The notes under the pieces were generated by a model. It ran no database searches, was not told where the DNA came from, and saw nothing but the letters and a program-made list of their open reading frames with translations. This document shows, one piece after another, positions 23,100 through 33,694 of a stretch of DNA of 64,000 nt. Each line of letters starts with the position of its first letter. Positions within the stretch are counted from its first letter, which is position 1. This DNA comes from Isochrysis galbana (taxonomy: Eukaryota; Haptophyta; Isochrysidales; Isochrysidaceae): assembly GCA_018136815.1 (NCBI GenBank), contig CM030941.1, forward strand, positions 362,939 through 426,938. Reading direction: 5' to 3'. A program made the position numbers and the translations under genes.

Positions 23100-23858
23100 C
23101 AACTAAGTTTATACTTGGTTGCCCCATGGGGGGGCACGAGCCCCCCCCTCTCTCCACTCCTCCCCTGCCATGGGGGAGGAACCACTCATCCTCCTGGCAC
23201 GCCTGATGGCTTGCCAGGAGGCCACTGCCCTGCTGACCCACTCTCTCCCTGGCAGGCACGCCTGCCTCGCGCGTCCTGGCTTGTCGTGGCCAGCCCATCG
23301 CTCCAACCCCTCCTCCCCCCTGGTCGACAGGCAGACAGGTGCAGATTGGAGATTGGGGGCCCCAGAGGCCCAGGAGCGCCAGCGAGGGAGAGGCAGGGGA
23401 GGCCAGGGCCCAGCCCCAGCCTCCTCTGCCCCCTGAGCTGGCCTCCAGGAGCCTCCAGGGGCCGCCAGAGGGCAGCTGCAGGCCTGCCGCAGGCGCGCCA
23501 TCGCGCGTGCCGCAGGAGAGGGGAGAGAGCGCGCGGAGAAGGGGGTGGGCGGAGCGAGAGCTCCGCTCACCGAAAAATTGGTAAGTCCCGCACCTGTTTA
23601 CAGGATAAGTCGGGACAGAGTCGGCCGCCCACTCGGAGACACAGGAGGAAGGGGAGGAAAGATCACCGGGGGGGGGCGCGGGCCACCGGACCATATCTAA
23701 GCCCTTCACCCCTATCCCCCTAGTAGTGCACGGGGGGAGCCGCCTTATGGCGGGGGGAGAAGGGCCGGGGGAGTGGGGGTGTAGAAAGTATGCTACGTGC
23801 TACGTGTAGTAGGTAGTGGTTCCATTCGCCGCGAGTGCGGTAAGAATATTAGAAGGGT
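23100..23858 (+). mobile_element. F1 retroposon-like element, full copy
   Basis: 759 bp flanked by a perfect 19-bp duplication (TTTATTCTGGATTCATTAG at 23081-23099 and 23859-23877). The 5' end is CAACTAAGTTTATACTTGG, followed by a G7/CACGAG/C7 hairpin. The GC-rich body ends in a compact hairpin at about 23586-23615 (GTCCCG ... CGGGAC enclosing CCTGTTTACAGG). The 3' tail includes TAGTAGTGCACGG and GTGCGGTAAGAATATTAGAAG. No convincing ORF. The long target duplication suggests target-primed reverse transcription rather than a cut-and-paste transposase. Confidence 0.85.
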
Positions 23859-24119
23859 TTTATTCTGGATTCATTAGTATAGGTGATTTCTATATTATGT
23901 CACATTTCAGATCTTCTTAACGATAGTTTTCCGTTTGCCAGCTAGAGTATGCAGGCAATCAAGCTACATCAGCCCATCCCATTATGATCGCCGGCACCTC
24001 TAGATCAGCCCACAGCGAAGGATGACAGCCAATCGCGGAGACGTTTGATCGATGCGCACGACTCATCTGACCACCATTAGCACATCCACATTTGAGGAGC
24101 TCGGCATCACTAGCTAGAA

Positions 24120-25754
24120 CTAGAGAGCACGCTCGACGATGCACCAGTCCTCATCGTCCTCATCTGTCTCTACAATGTTGCCACTTGTCACTGCTGCCTC
24201 AACGATGTTGCTCTCAGCTGCAGTCTCTCTAGCGTCTCTTCCTGTATCGGGCCCTGCGCCACCATGACGACCACCGATGCTGGCTATCGGTGACTCTTCG
24301 GCATCCAAGCCGTTCTCCTCAACTTCCGACATGCAGTGCATTTCCGCCTCTGCGTCACGCGCGCCAGCCTCCATGTCAGCTACCGCTGCGCAATACCACT
24401 TGCGGTCGTTTCGGAAGCTATGCTTGGATCCGCGCAGGTCCAACATATTGGCGTAGCCGCCCTTGTACATCGGGTTGTGGCGTGAATAACGGCGATTGAC
24501 GGTGGGGCGTGGCTGCTTGAAGTGATAGGTGACGTACTGCGGCGTTTGGTCGGGGTTGTCCGTGACGTCCCGAGCATGCCCTGCGACGGTGCAATTACCG
24601 TCGGATCGACGAGACAAGCCGTATACACCCAATCGCATGGCGCCGCCGCCCTCGCATTCAAGCGGTCGCACACGCAGGTAGCGCGCCATCAGCCCTCCTC
24701 CTTGCGCATCGGTGAAGGAGTGGGCTACCTCGGTGGTGGGATCAGAGTTGCCTCGAAACTCCCCGAGAGAGTGCCACATTCGTCCGCTGTCTGCACGCCA
24801 CAGCAACTCATAGCGCGTCACCCATGCAAGGGGCAGCGGCGCGGCGCGGCTCGGCTCTTCAAGTCCAGTTCGGAGCACTGTGCACGTCGGCCCTCTGTAC
24901 GGCTCGTTGGGTGGATGATCAGCGTGATCTTCGACCATTGTTGCGTACGACCGACGCTGACTGCCTCCCCCGTCATCGACACGCACCCGTGTTACGCGAG
25001 GATAGAGCCGAGTTTCGGGGTGACGGCCTTGCGTGGAGAAGTGGGTGATGAGGCAAGTGGCGCCCAGGTCGATGTCAAGAGGGCGCCCATTCGAGCCGGC
25101 GACGTCCCATGATCGCTGGCGGTTGCGCACCACCGACCCAACGGCAACGCATTGCGTCGAGCCAGCACAGTGCAGCCGCGCAAAGGGCAGGAGCGGCAGC
25201 TCGATCCCCGGTGGAGCCTCCGTGGCGAGCGTCGCCCATAGTCGCGGTTTGTTGCGCCTGCCACGCTCTCCTCGTACTTGAAAGATCTTGGTGCGAAGGA
25301 ACTCCTGGTGCTCGGCAACCTGCGGGTCCGGTAGTTGTTCGTGAGTGGTCTCGAGATGGTACGCCGTGACGATCATCCCATTACTGTCAATACTCACTTC
25401 GGGGAGCGCCACGCTGCTCTGTGTGAGCAGAGCAGGCACCTCCTCCCACGCCTTGTGACGATTGAGCGAGAGAGCTCCGGCTAGCCCGACTCGCCCACCG
25501 TTCATCTCGAGGCGAGTGCAGGCATATGGTCTGATAAGCCGGTTGACTGTGTTCTCGAGCTGCTCGTAAGAGCAGCCACTGCCGCGCTGGAAAAGGCTTT
25601 CGGTGTGAGAGCGTTTGAGGTGTGGGAACAGCATCTCTTGGCAAGTGGAGCAGCCGCAGTATCGGCGTCCCGTGTGGCCGTTGAGGCCTGAGCGCGCCGA
25701 CGTCTCGTCGTACCGCCGGCGGCGCACGTCTGCGAACGGTTTCTCGTCGGGCAT
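24120..25754 (-). CDS. Discoidin (F5/8 type C)-like domain protein
   Basis: Single-exon gene of 544 residues. The ATG at 25754 (MPDEKPFADVRRRRYDE) is chosen because upstream codons are pure repeat. An N-terminal CxxC stretch (RRYCGCSTCQEM, about residues 30-41) could bind metal. The central part (about 215-410) has the pattern of a galactose-binding-like F5/8C domain: LDIDLGATCLITHFSTQG, VTRYELLWRADSGRMWHSLGEFRGN, ARYLRVRPLECEGGGAMRLGVYG. The C-terminus is acidic (ETDEDDEDWCIVERAL). No signal peptide or membrane segment is visible, so an intracellular role is likely, unlike animal discoidins. Such domains bind carbohydrate, lipid or protein; the ligand is unknown. Confidence 0.75.
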   Translation of the reverse strand: MPDEKPFADVRRRRYDETSARSGLNGHTGRRYCGCSTCQEMLFPHLKRSHTESLFQRGSGCSYEQLENTVNRLIRPYACTRLEMNGGRVGLAGALSLNRHKAWEEVPALLTQSSVALPEVSIDSNGMIVTAYHLETTHEQLPDPQVAEHQEFLRTKIFQVRGERGRRNKPRLWATLATEAPPGIELPLLPFARLHCAGSTQCVAVGSVVRNRQRSWDVAGSNGRPLDIDLGATCLITHFSTQGRHPETRLYPRVTRVRVDDGGGSQRRSYATMVEDHADHPPNEPYRGPTCTVLRTGLEEPSRAAPLPLAWVTRYELLWRADSGRMWHSLGEFRGNSDPTTEVAHSFTDAQGGGLMARYLRVRPLECEGGGAMRLGVYGLSRRSDGNCTVAGHARDVTDNPDQTPQYVTYHFKQPRPTVNRRYSRHNPMYKGGYANMLDLRGSKHSFRNDRKWYCAAVADMEAGARDAEAEMHCMSEVEENGLDAEESPIASIGGRHGGAGPDTGRDARETAAESNIVEAAVTSGNIVETDEDDEDWCIVERAL

Positions 25755-25904
25755 GGCTGTGGACTCCGGCTGCTTTGGAGAGGGAAGGGACGGACGGGAT
25801 GGAGGGAGAAGAAAGGGGGACGGGGGAGGGACGCGGGAAAGGACGCACGTTGGAGCGGGAGCCAAAAGTTGGAGGAGGGGGGGGAGGTACGCGAGAGAAG
25901 AGAG

Positions 25905-25935
25905 AGAAGAGAGGGGATGTGAGATATATAAAGTG
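25905..25935 (-). promoter_or_regulatory. TATA-like promoter element of the discoidin-like gene
   Basis: The minus strand reads CTCACTTTATATATCTCAC about 165-180 bp upstream of the ATG at 25754. The motif GGCTCACTTTATATATCCC is repeated several times at 26577-26820 on the plus strand and again in the inverted promoter copy. Confidence 0.45.
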
Positions 25936-25960
25936 AGCCGGGGGGTAGAGGAGAAGCAGA

Positions 25961-26147
25961 AGAGAGAGAGAGAGAGAGAGAGAGAGGAAGAGAGGGAGGG
26001 CTGGCTGGTGCTGCGGACGGGAAGCGTCGGGGACGGGACGCGGCCCCCCACAGAAGAGAGAGAGGGAGGGGGGGGGAAGAGAAAGGGAGAGAGAGGGAGG
26101 GGGGGAGAGGGAGAGAGAGAATAGGGGAGAGAGAGGGAAGAGAGAGT

Positions 26148-26190
<43 letters not shown>

Positions 26191-26205
26191 AGGGAGAGAG
26201 AGAGA

Positions 26206-26252
<47 letters not shown>

Positions 26253-26335
26253 AGGGAGAGAGAGAGAGAGAGAGGGAGGGGGGAGAGAGGGAGAGAGAGG
26301 AGGGAGGGGGGGGGGGGGAGGGAGAGAGGGAGAGA
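25961..26335. repeat. GA microsatellite
   Basis: Polypurine on the + strand, mostly (GA)n with GGGA interruptions and G runs. It is polypyrimidine on the coding strand of the discoidin-like gene. Confidence 0.95.
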
Positions 26336-26344
26336 GGCGACCGC

Positions 26345-26530
26345 GGAGCGTGACGTCGAAGTCGTGCCTGTTTATCTCACCCTGCAAGAGCCAACACTTA
26401 CAGTAAGAGGGGCTGCGAAGACAAGATTCGGATCGCGGAAGTTCGAGAGACTCTCCCCTAACAAACTCCGCACACATCTGGGCCTGAGACACACTGGGGA
26501 CTCCGAACCCTGTGTGTCTTCTAACCCTAA
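26345..26530 (+). repeat. Dispersed repeat family F6, copy 1
   Basis: The ordered blocks GACGTCGAAGTCGTGCC, GTTTAT, GAGCCAACA, AAGATTCGGATCGC, GGGGACTCCGAA and CTGTGTGTCTT match 58080-58240. Not coding. Confidence 0.65.
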
Positions 26531-26576
26531 CCTCTACCCCCCCCCCTTCACTCATATATAGATATAGGTCGCAATC

Positions 26577-26820
26577 CTAATATATCCCTTGCTCTCTCTC
26601 TCTTCTTCTCCTCCTCCTCCTCCCCCCCCGCTCACTTTATATATCCCTTGCTCTCTCTCTCTCTTCTTCTCCTCCTCCTCCACCCCGGCTCACTTCTATA
26701 TCCCACATCCCCTCTCTTCTCTCTCTTCTTCTCCTCGACCCCCCCCCGGCTCACTTTATATCTCCCTTGCCCTCTCCCACTCTTCTCCTCCACCACCCCC
26801 CGGCTCACTTTACATATCCC
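26577..26820 (+). repeat. Tandem array of a TATA-bearing promoter segment
   Basis: Four to five imperfect units of about 60 bp. Each contains GCTCACTT(TA)n followed by TCCC, then CT-rich and CTCCTCC blocks. The units resemble the promoter of the discoidin-like gene in inverted orientation. Confidence 0.7.
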
Positions 26821-26972
26821 ACATCCCCTCATCCCCTCTCTTCTCTCTCTTCTTTCGTGTACCTCCCCCCCCTTCTTCCAACTTTTGACTCCCGCTCCAC
26901 CGTGCGTCCTTTCCCGCGTCCCTCCCCCGTCCCCGTCCCCCTTTCTTCTCCCTCCATCCCGTCCGTCCCTTC
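26795..26972 (+). repeat. Inverted copy of the discoidin-gene promoter/leader
   Basis: This stretch matches the reverse complement of 25779-25955 at about 95% by eye, including CCAACTTTTG, CGTGCGTCCTTTCCCGCGTCC and CCATCCCGTCCGTCCC. The match stops at the MITE at 26973. No second coding region follows, so it looks like an orphan promoter from an inverted duplication. Confidence 0.8.
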
Positions 26973-27443
26973 CCTAGTTGGGCCGTCAGTCTGTAAGCTT
27001 ACGGTGGTTTTGAGCTTACACTTACATCAGTACTTACATCAGTACTAATATCAGCTTACACCCCTATTATAACTTCTAGTATCGCTATTATTATACTTAT
27101 ACTTACTGAGGGGTGTTCAGCGTGCAGCGCGTGGCGCGCGCGCAAAAGGGGAGGCCAGCGCAAATAAACAGAGAGCACGAGTTGGCAGGTGCATGTGAAG
27201 AGGCCAAGAGGCCAAGGTGGTGGGGGGTGGGGGGTTGGCAGCTAGCAGGAGAGATAGGCGGGGGGAGGGAGCGGGCTGGCGCGCCTCTCTGCGCTTGTTC
27301 GCGGGGGCTCGTTCCCGCTCCGGAGTTTTGCTTTCAGTTTTATTTTTGAACTGGCAGCCTAGGCACTAACATCAGTATATCAGCTCTTGGGGAGCTAATA
27401 CTAATGCATCAGTACTAATATCAGTACTTACAGCCCAACTAGG
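26973..27443. mobile_element. hAT-like MITE, family M1, copy 2
   Basis: 471 bp with the same termini as 21168-21631 (CCTAGTTGGGC ... GCCCAACTAGG). It is flanked by a perfect 8-bp duplication, GTCCCTTC at 26965-26972 and 27444-27451. High identity to copy 1 implies recent movement. Confidence 0.93.
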
Positions 27444-27451
27444 GTCCCTTC

Positions 27452-28440
27452 CAAGGCCCTTACCCTGTCCAAATAACGCGGGCCTCCGTTGGTGGCGCGC
27501 TAGCGAGGGCCGCGAGGGGGCGATTTGCGATGAGCGATGAGGCGGCGGCGGGCATGGGGGGCAGTAGGAGGCGCGCCCAGCCAGCAGCCTGCACGCATGG
27601 CTGTGGCTGACCGAAGCACGCTGCAAGTCTCATTTGGGGCACCATCTTGAGAGAGAGAGGGGAGGGGCGGGGGAGGGAGGGGAAACGCGCTACATGACGA
27701 AGGCGCACGTTCCCACCTCAACAAAACTCAATCAATCTACAAACACACACTTACGCAAACGTCCAGTATAAGAGATATATTTCACGGGACATGTGTGGTG
27801 AGTTTTGCAATCACCCATGCACGCCGTGCATGCGCACGGCGCGATGTGCATCGGTTCCCCCGCGGGGACGCCGTGCGTGCGCATGTGGACGTTTTTCTCT
27901 GCGTTATTTCCTCTGTTTATCCCAAGTCATACAACTACGTAAACGGGTGGGGGCACTGCCCCCTCCCCTCGATATTTGTCCTCCCCCCAATGCATGCACC
28001 GACCCCGCGCACCCCAGCGCGTCCTCTCCTCGAGTCCACGCTGGGGGAAAACCCCTTTCGGGTAAAAGCAACGCAGGGGGGGGGGGGGCACTCGTGAGAT
28101 AGGAGCCAGAAGCGCTAATCTCCCTCGCTAGAGCCAGTGGCCGCGGCGAGCTGCGGCCCTTCCCTCCTGGCTCTGGCGCCCCCTTCGACGGGGAATCCTT
28201 GGACTTGGACACCCAAGGGCCAAGGGACATGGGACAAGGGAGGTGGAAGATAGTGGTCAAACAGAGTGAGTGAGTTAGTGACCGGGCAATGAACGTGATC
28301 GGGCCGAAGAAATGACGGGGTGAAGACCCCCCTGCCCCCTGCCGCCAGCTGTGCCGGCGCCCCCTGGGCACAGAGACCGTGGGGGGGCCGGCCGCGGCGC
28401 TGCTGCGGCTGTAAGGAGTAAGTAAGGAGCTCTCGGGGTG
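27452..28440. other. Intergenic region with one hairpin repeat
   Basis: No gene recognised. It contains a copy of repeat F5 at 27786-27890. The rest is GC-rich unassigned sequence. Confidence 0.45.
27786..27890 (+). repeat. Dispersed repeat F5, copy
   Basis: It carries TGCAATCACCCATGCACGCC, GCGATGTGCATCGG and the hairpin GGTTCCCCCGCGGGGA, and ends in GCGTGCGCAT. The same order is found inverted at 60822-60928. Confidence 0.65.
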
Positions 28441-28554
28441 GGCGCTGTGGCTACTTTTTATACTTTCCCTACCGGGCGGAGTTGTGTTTTTCTTTTTCGT
28501 CTCGAGCGCAGCGCCCGCGCGCAGTGGTTGCCGGTCCTCTCGCGCGATCTCCCC

Positions 28555-28690
28555 CAACCTGCCCGCGCGGGGGGGTCGCACGCAATCTCATCCCCCCGCG
28601 CGGGGGAGTCGTCCCCCCGCGCTCTCCCCCGCGCGGGAGTTCGTCACCCCGCGCGCTCTCCCCCCGCGGGGGTTCGTCATCTCGCGCATC
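28555..28690 (+). repeat. GC-rich minisatellite
   Basis: About four imperfect units of 30-35 bp built from CCCCGCGCGGGGGAGTCGTC-type sequence, alternating CCCGCG and CGCGGG. It lies in the region 5' of the phosphofructokinase gene. Confidence 0.7.
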
Positions 28691-28739
28691 CGCTTGATCG
28701 ACCTCATCAGCGCGGCCCGCCCCCCCCCCCCCGCCCCGC

Positions 28740-28868
28740 CCCCTCTCCCCCTCCCTCTCTCCGCCTCTCCCCCTCTCCCTCGCTTTCTTCTGTCTTCCTC
28801 TCTCCTCTCTTCTGTTCTCTTCTCCTCAGGGGTCCCACGTGCCAGCTGACGTCACACCCCACTCTCCC

Positions 28869-28914
<46 letters not shown>

Positions 28915-29760
28915 CCGGGGGGGGCCCTCCCTCCCCCTCGTTCTTCCTCCTTCACGCCTCCTTCTTCACCCACTCACGAGGCCCTCTTCCGCATCATCTC
29001 ATCACGCGCCTTCTCTCGCTTTCCCTCCCCCCCTCTCCCTCTCTCTCTCTCTCTCCTCCGGTCTCTTCATCACACAGCGGCCTCGCACCGCCTGATGAGT
29101 AGAGAGAAAACAGCCGCTGTGCAGATGAATTCTCATCACCGTCGGCGGTGGCGTCCGCGTGCCCCGTAGATCCCTTCCTCCTCTCTCTCTCTCTCCAGAG
29201 CTCTCTCTCTCCTTCCTCCTCGGCTCCTACTCTAGTCTACAGTAGAAGATCCATTCTCCATTCTCTCAAGTACCCAGAGGTGTTCTCTTCTCTCTCTCTC
29301 CCGATTCCCGCCCACCACTCTCTCTCTCTCTCTCTCTCTCTCTCGCTCGCTCGCCTCGTCCCCCACACCACCCACAGGTGAGAGAGCCATAGCCCCCCCG
29401 CTCGCCTGCCCGTGTCCCCCTCGCCACAAAGCCTTCGAGCCTGCACACGAATACTCGCGCACCGTCATCCCATCCGTCTCGGCCTCCCTCCCTCTCCCTC
29501 CCTCTCCCTCCCCTCTCGCACACCCTGCCTGCCTCTCCCTTCGGCTTTCTCTCGACTCTCCCTACACTCCCCTTCCTCCCCCCCCTCTCCCCTTCCTCCC
29601 CCCTGTCCGCTCCACCCTCCTCGCTCTACTCCCCCCCCACCCCCGGCTTCCTCTTTTCTCCCCCTCACTACTGATCATCTTGCTCAGCCTCTCCCATACC
29701 CCACTTCTTCCTCACTCGCTCTGTCCACCTCTCGCCCACCGCCCCTTTCAGCCGTGAGTG
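28740..29760 (+). repeat. Polypyrimidine-rich 5' region of the phosphofructokinase gene
   Basis: Long CT/CCT stretches with one (GA)n block (28872-28913). A CAG at 29888-29890 just before the ATG could be the 3' end of a 5'-UTR intron. No separate gene seen. Confidence 0.6.
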
Positions 29761-29896
29761 TCTGAGCGCACTCTGTCCCGCTCTCCCCACTCGTCCCCTT
29801 GCTCCCTCTTTCTCAATCATTCCGTGAAGCCACGCGCTGCGGCCACGCCTTCAACGTGCAAACCCAGTTGCTCCTCCCTTTCCCTATGCAGACAGA

Positions 29897-32800
29897 ATGC
29901 AGGCGTACCCCGCGTCTGAGGAAATGTCCACGCGCAAGCGCGCACGCCACCCTCGCGTGGCCGAAAAATTGATCAAGGCGGTGCACGAGGTGGTCGACCG
30001 CTCGCCGCGCACGAGCTCGCAGCTTGAGTCGCTCCGCCGCGCATACACACCCGAGGTCCCGCCTGTCCTCGGCAGCACAGTTCAGAAGCGGCTTGACGCC
30101 GAGCCGACGACGTGCGTCGCCAACGAGGCCGAGATCAAGAGCCGCTTCCCAAACCTATATGGCCAGCCGGTCGTGCACCTGGAGCCGGCAATGGCCGTCG
30201 GCGTCGCGGCCGAGCGTATGCCGCTACGCGTGGGCTGTGTCCTATCGGGCGGTCAGGCTGCTGGCGGCCACAACTGCATCGTCGGCCTTTTTGACTACCT
30301 GCGCGACCACCATCCCGGCTCGACACTCTATGGCTTCACAGGCGGACCAAAGGGCGTGATGGTCAACGCCTACTCCATTCTGACCGATGAAGTGATCGAC
30401 AAGTACCGCAACTCGGGCGGCTTCACCATGCTCTCCTCCGGCCGCGATAAGATTGAGTCGGAAGAGCAGTTCCAGATGGCGGTCGAGACCGCCAGGGCCA
30501 ACCAGCTCGACGGGCTGATCGTGATCGGTGGCGATGACTCCAACACAAATGCGTGCGTGCTCGCCGAACGCTATGCCGCCGAGGGGCTCACCACGCGTGT
30601 AGTCGGCTTGCCCAAGACCATCGACGGCGATCTCAAGAACGAGCACGTCGAGGTGTCCTTCGGTTTCGACACAGCCGCCAAGTTGTACGCCGAGATGGTC
30701 GGCAACATCATGGTCGACTGCACCTCCTCGCGCAAGTACTATCACTTTGTGCGCCTCATGGGCCGCGAGGCGAGCCACCTGACGCTCGAGGTCGCGCTGC
30801 GCACGCACCCCAACCTCGTCTTCGTGGGCGAAGAGGTCAAGAAGCTCAAGCTCACCCTCGCACAGATCACCACGCAAGCCGCCGACATGGTGGCCGAGCG
30901 CGCGGCCGCAGGGATGGACTATGGTGTCATCCTCATCCCAGAGGGTCTCATCGACTTCATTCCTGAGGTCGGCGCGCTCATCGCTGAGCTCAACGACCTT
31001 CTCGCCAAGCGTGACGAGTCCGCAGCCGACCGCAGCCAGCCCGCCGAGCAGTGGGTCGTCGGTCGCCTCTCAACTGCCTCACACGCTGTTTTCACCCTCC
31101 TGCCTGACGCCATCCGCTCACAGCTGCTGCTCGACCGCGACCCGCACGGCAACGTGCAGGTGCGCTTCCGACCCTGTTGCGCTCTGAAGCGGCCGCGCAC
31201 GCCACCTGCCTCCCCACACGCCGCTGCTTGACCTGATGCCCCGCCACGCCCATCGCAGGTCGCGAAGATTGAGTCCGAACGTCTACTTGGTGAGCTGGTT
31301 GGCCAAGAGCTCAGGGCGCGCGCTGCCGGCGGGAACTATGTCGGCAAATTTTCCGTGCAGTACCACTACTTCGGGTACGAGGGCCGCTGCCCGCCCCCGA
31401 CCAACTTCGACTCCAACTACTGCTACAGCCTCGGCCTCACCGCCGGCGCCCTCATCGGCTCGGGCGCCACGGGCGTGATGGCGTGTGTCAAGGGGCTCAC
31501 CAAGCCTCCCGCACAGTGGACCGCCCACGGCGTGCCGCTGACGGCCATGCTCGCCGTAGAGCGGCGTAAGGGCAAGGACAAGCCGGTGATCCGCAAGGCA
31601 CTCGTCGAGCTCGACGGCGCCCCGTTTGCCGCCCTCTCCGCGCGCCGCGGCGGCTGGCGCCTCGCGCCCTCTTTCGTGCAGCCCGGCCCCGTGCAATTCG
31701 ACGGGCCCACTGCGGGCGAGATCACACTCACCCTGCAACTCGAGCAGGGTCGCATCGCCGGTCTGCCCATGCCCGCCGAGGAGGACGTCGCGCCGCTCAC
31801 AGCATGCCGTGTGGCAAGCCGGCCCAGCCTTCCTGCCCTGTTTGAGCAGGCCGGAGAATTGGCGCTAGTCTCCGGTGCGCGCCCGTGCGCCATGGCCGAT
31901 GAGCTCTTCGTGGCCAACCAACTGCCGTGCACCTATGGCGCGCCGCGCCTCGAGATTGTCGATGCGGCAGCCGCCGCCGCCGACAGCAAGAGCATCTCCT
32001 TCGGTTCCACTGACGGAAAGCCAATCGCAATCGGCGTCGTCTTCTGCGGCCGCCAGTGCCCCGGCGCCCACAATGTCGCGGCCGGCGTCCTGGACTGCCT
32101 CACAAAGCGCGCTGGCGCTGCTGGCGCCAAGGTTTATGGCTTCATTGACGGTACGCGCGGCCTCTTCTCGTGCAAAGCCAAGGAGCTGACGCCGGAGGAC
32201 GTCGCCCCGTTCCTAAACTGCGGCGGCATGGCCATGCTCGGCCGCTCCGCCGACGTCATCCGCACCGAGCAACACTTTTCTCAGGCCGAGGCCACCTGTG
32301 CCAAGCTCGGGCTGGATGGGCTCGTCCTCATCGGCGGGCCAGTCACCAACTCGGACACGGCCGTTCTAGCGGAACACTTTGCGAAGCGTGGCGCGAAGAC
32401 GCGTGTCGTTGGCGTCCCCGCCACGATCGATGGCGACCTGTACTCCAATGCCGTCGAGGCTTCCATTGGCTTCGATACCGCCTGCCGCGTCTACTCGTCG
32501 CTCGTGGGCAACCTGGCGACCGACGCGGCGTCTGCGCGCAAGTACTTCTACTTCGTCCGCATCATGGGCCGCTCGCCGTCGCACATCACCCTCGAGTGCG
32601 CCAACTTGACGCAGCCCAACATGGCCCTTATCGGTGAGGAGCTGGAGGCGCGGCGCATGACGCTCGCCGAGATCGTCGCGGAGATCGCCGATATGGTGGC
32701 CGAGCGCGCGGCCAATGGCAAGCACTATGGCGTCGTCCTCATCCCCGAGGGGCTGCTCGAGTACGTGCCGCAGGTCAACGCGCTTCTTAAGGAGATCGCC

Positions 32801-33694
32801 GCAGCCCGTCGGCTTGGTGCGTCAACACAAGACAAGATCACGCCAATGCTGACACCCTATTCGGCAGCACTGCTCGAGAGCATGCCTGGCTTCATCCAAG
32901 AGCAGCTCATGCTCGAGCAGCAGGCCTCCGACGATAAAGCCCAGCTCTCGCAGATCGAGACCGAACGCCTCCTGGCCGAGCTCGTCCGCCTCGAGCTTGA
33001 TCGCCGTCGCACTGCCGCCAAAGAAGCTGGGCTGCAGCCGCCGCCCGACCCCAAGTTCTCGCCCATCTGCTTCTATTTGGGCTACCAGGCACGCTCGTCC
33101 ATGCCATCGCACTTCGACGCGGACCTCGGTTACGCCCTCGGCCACACCGCTGCAGCGCTTGTGGCGGCCGGTGCCACCGCCTACATGGCCACGGCACATT
33201 GCCTGGCCGGGCCAACATCAGAGTGGCGCGTATGCGGCGTCCCTCTCTACTCGATGATGGCAGCCGACAGGCGCGCCGGACAGGCAGTGGCGGTGGTTCG
33301 ACCCGCCCAGGTTTCACTCCACTCGGCCGCCTTCTCCCGCTGGGTTTTCATCCGCGAGAGGCTCAAGCTTGTCGATCACTACTGTAACCCCGGGCCGCTG
33401 CAGCTTTGCGGTCCTCTCGCTGCGGGACCATCACCGGGCCGCCTGCTCGCTGAGCACGCCGCTCGTGGGGACTCGCTAGCGGAAGTACAGGAGATCTTGA
33501 GCGAGATCTCCTCGGTTTGCTGGGCGGGGTGCTCGGGCGACACGCTGCGTATGGTGCTGGCGTCGATGCGCGCCCTCCGCGAGAACATGGGCGTCTTGGC
33601 CGAGCGTGACTCGCTCGCCGTCACGGACCCATTCGCCTCGCACGCGAGGATGACCCAGCTCTCGAGCGAGCAAATGGCCACCCGAGACAATTAA
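29897..33694 (+). CDS. PFP: Pyrophosphate-dependent phosphofructokinase with two PFK domains in one chain
   Basis: Two exons (29897-31159 and 31259-33694; phase-0 GT-AG intron) encode 1232 residues. The enzyme interconverts fructose 6-phosphate plus PPi and fructose 1,6-bisphosphate plus Pi in glycolysis. Domain 1 (about 110-560) has SGGQAAGGHN, GGDDSNTNA (residue 211; the second Asp marks PPi use), PKTIDGDLKN (239) and MGREASHLTLE (288), so it should be catalytic. Domain 2 (about 650-1150) has FCGRQCPGAHN, IGGPVTNSD (779), PATIDGDLYS (808) and MGRSPSHITLE. It has lost the GGDD Asp pair and the catalytic-motif Lys (K to A), so it looks regulatory, like the alpha subunit of plant PFP. Plants make alpha (about 615) and beta (about 565) as separate proteins; the total here fits a beta-alpha fusion. 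No targeting peptide seen. Confidence 0.95.

Noticed and set aside
23700-23800. Group II intron domain V or a known ribozyme in the F1 3' tail
   Set aside because: The hairpins do not show the AGC triad/GNRA layout or hammerhead core residues. Only the hairpins themselves are supported.
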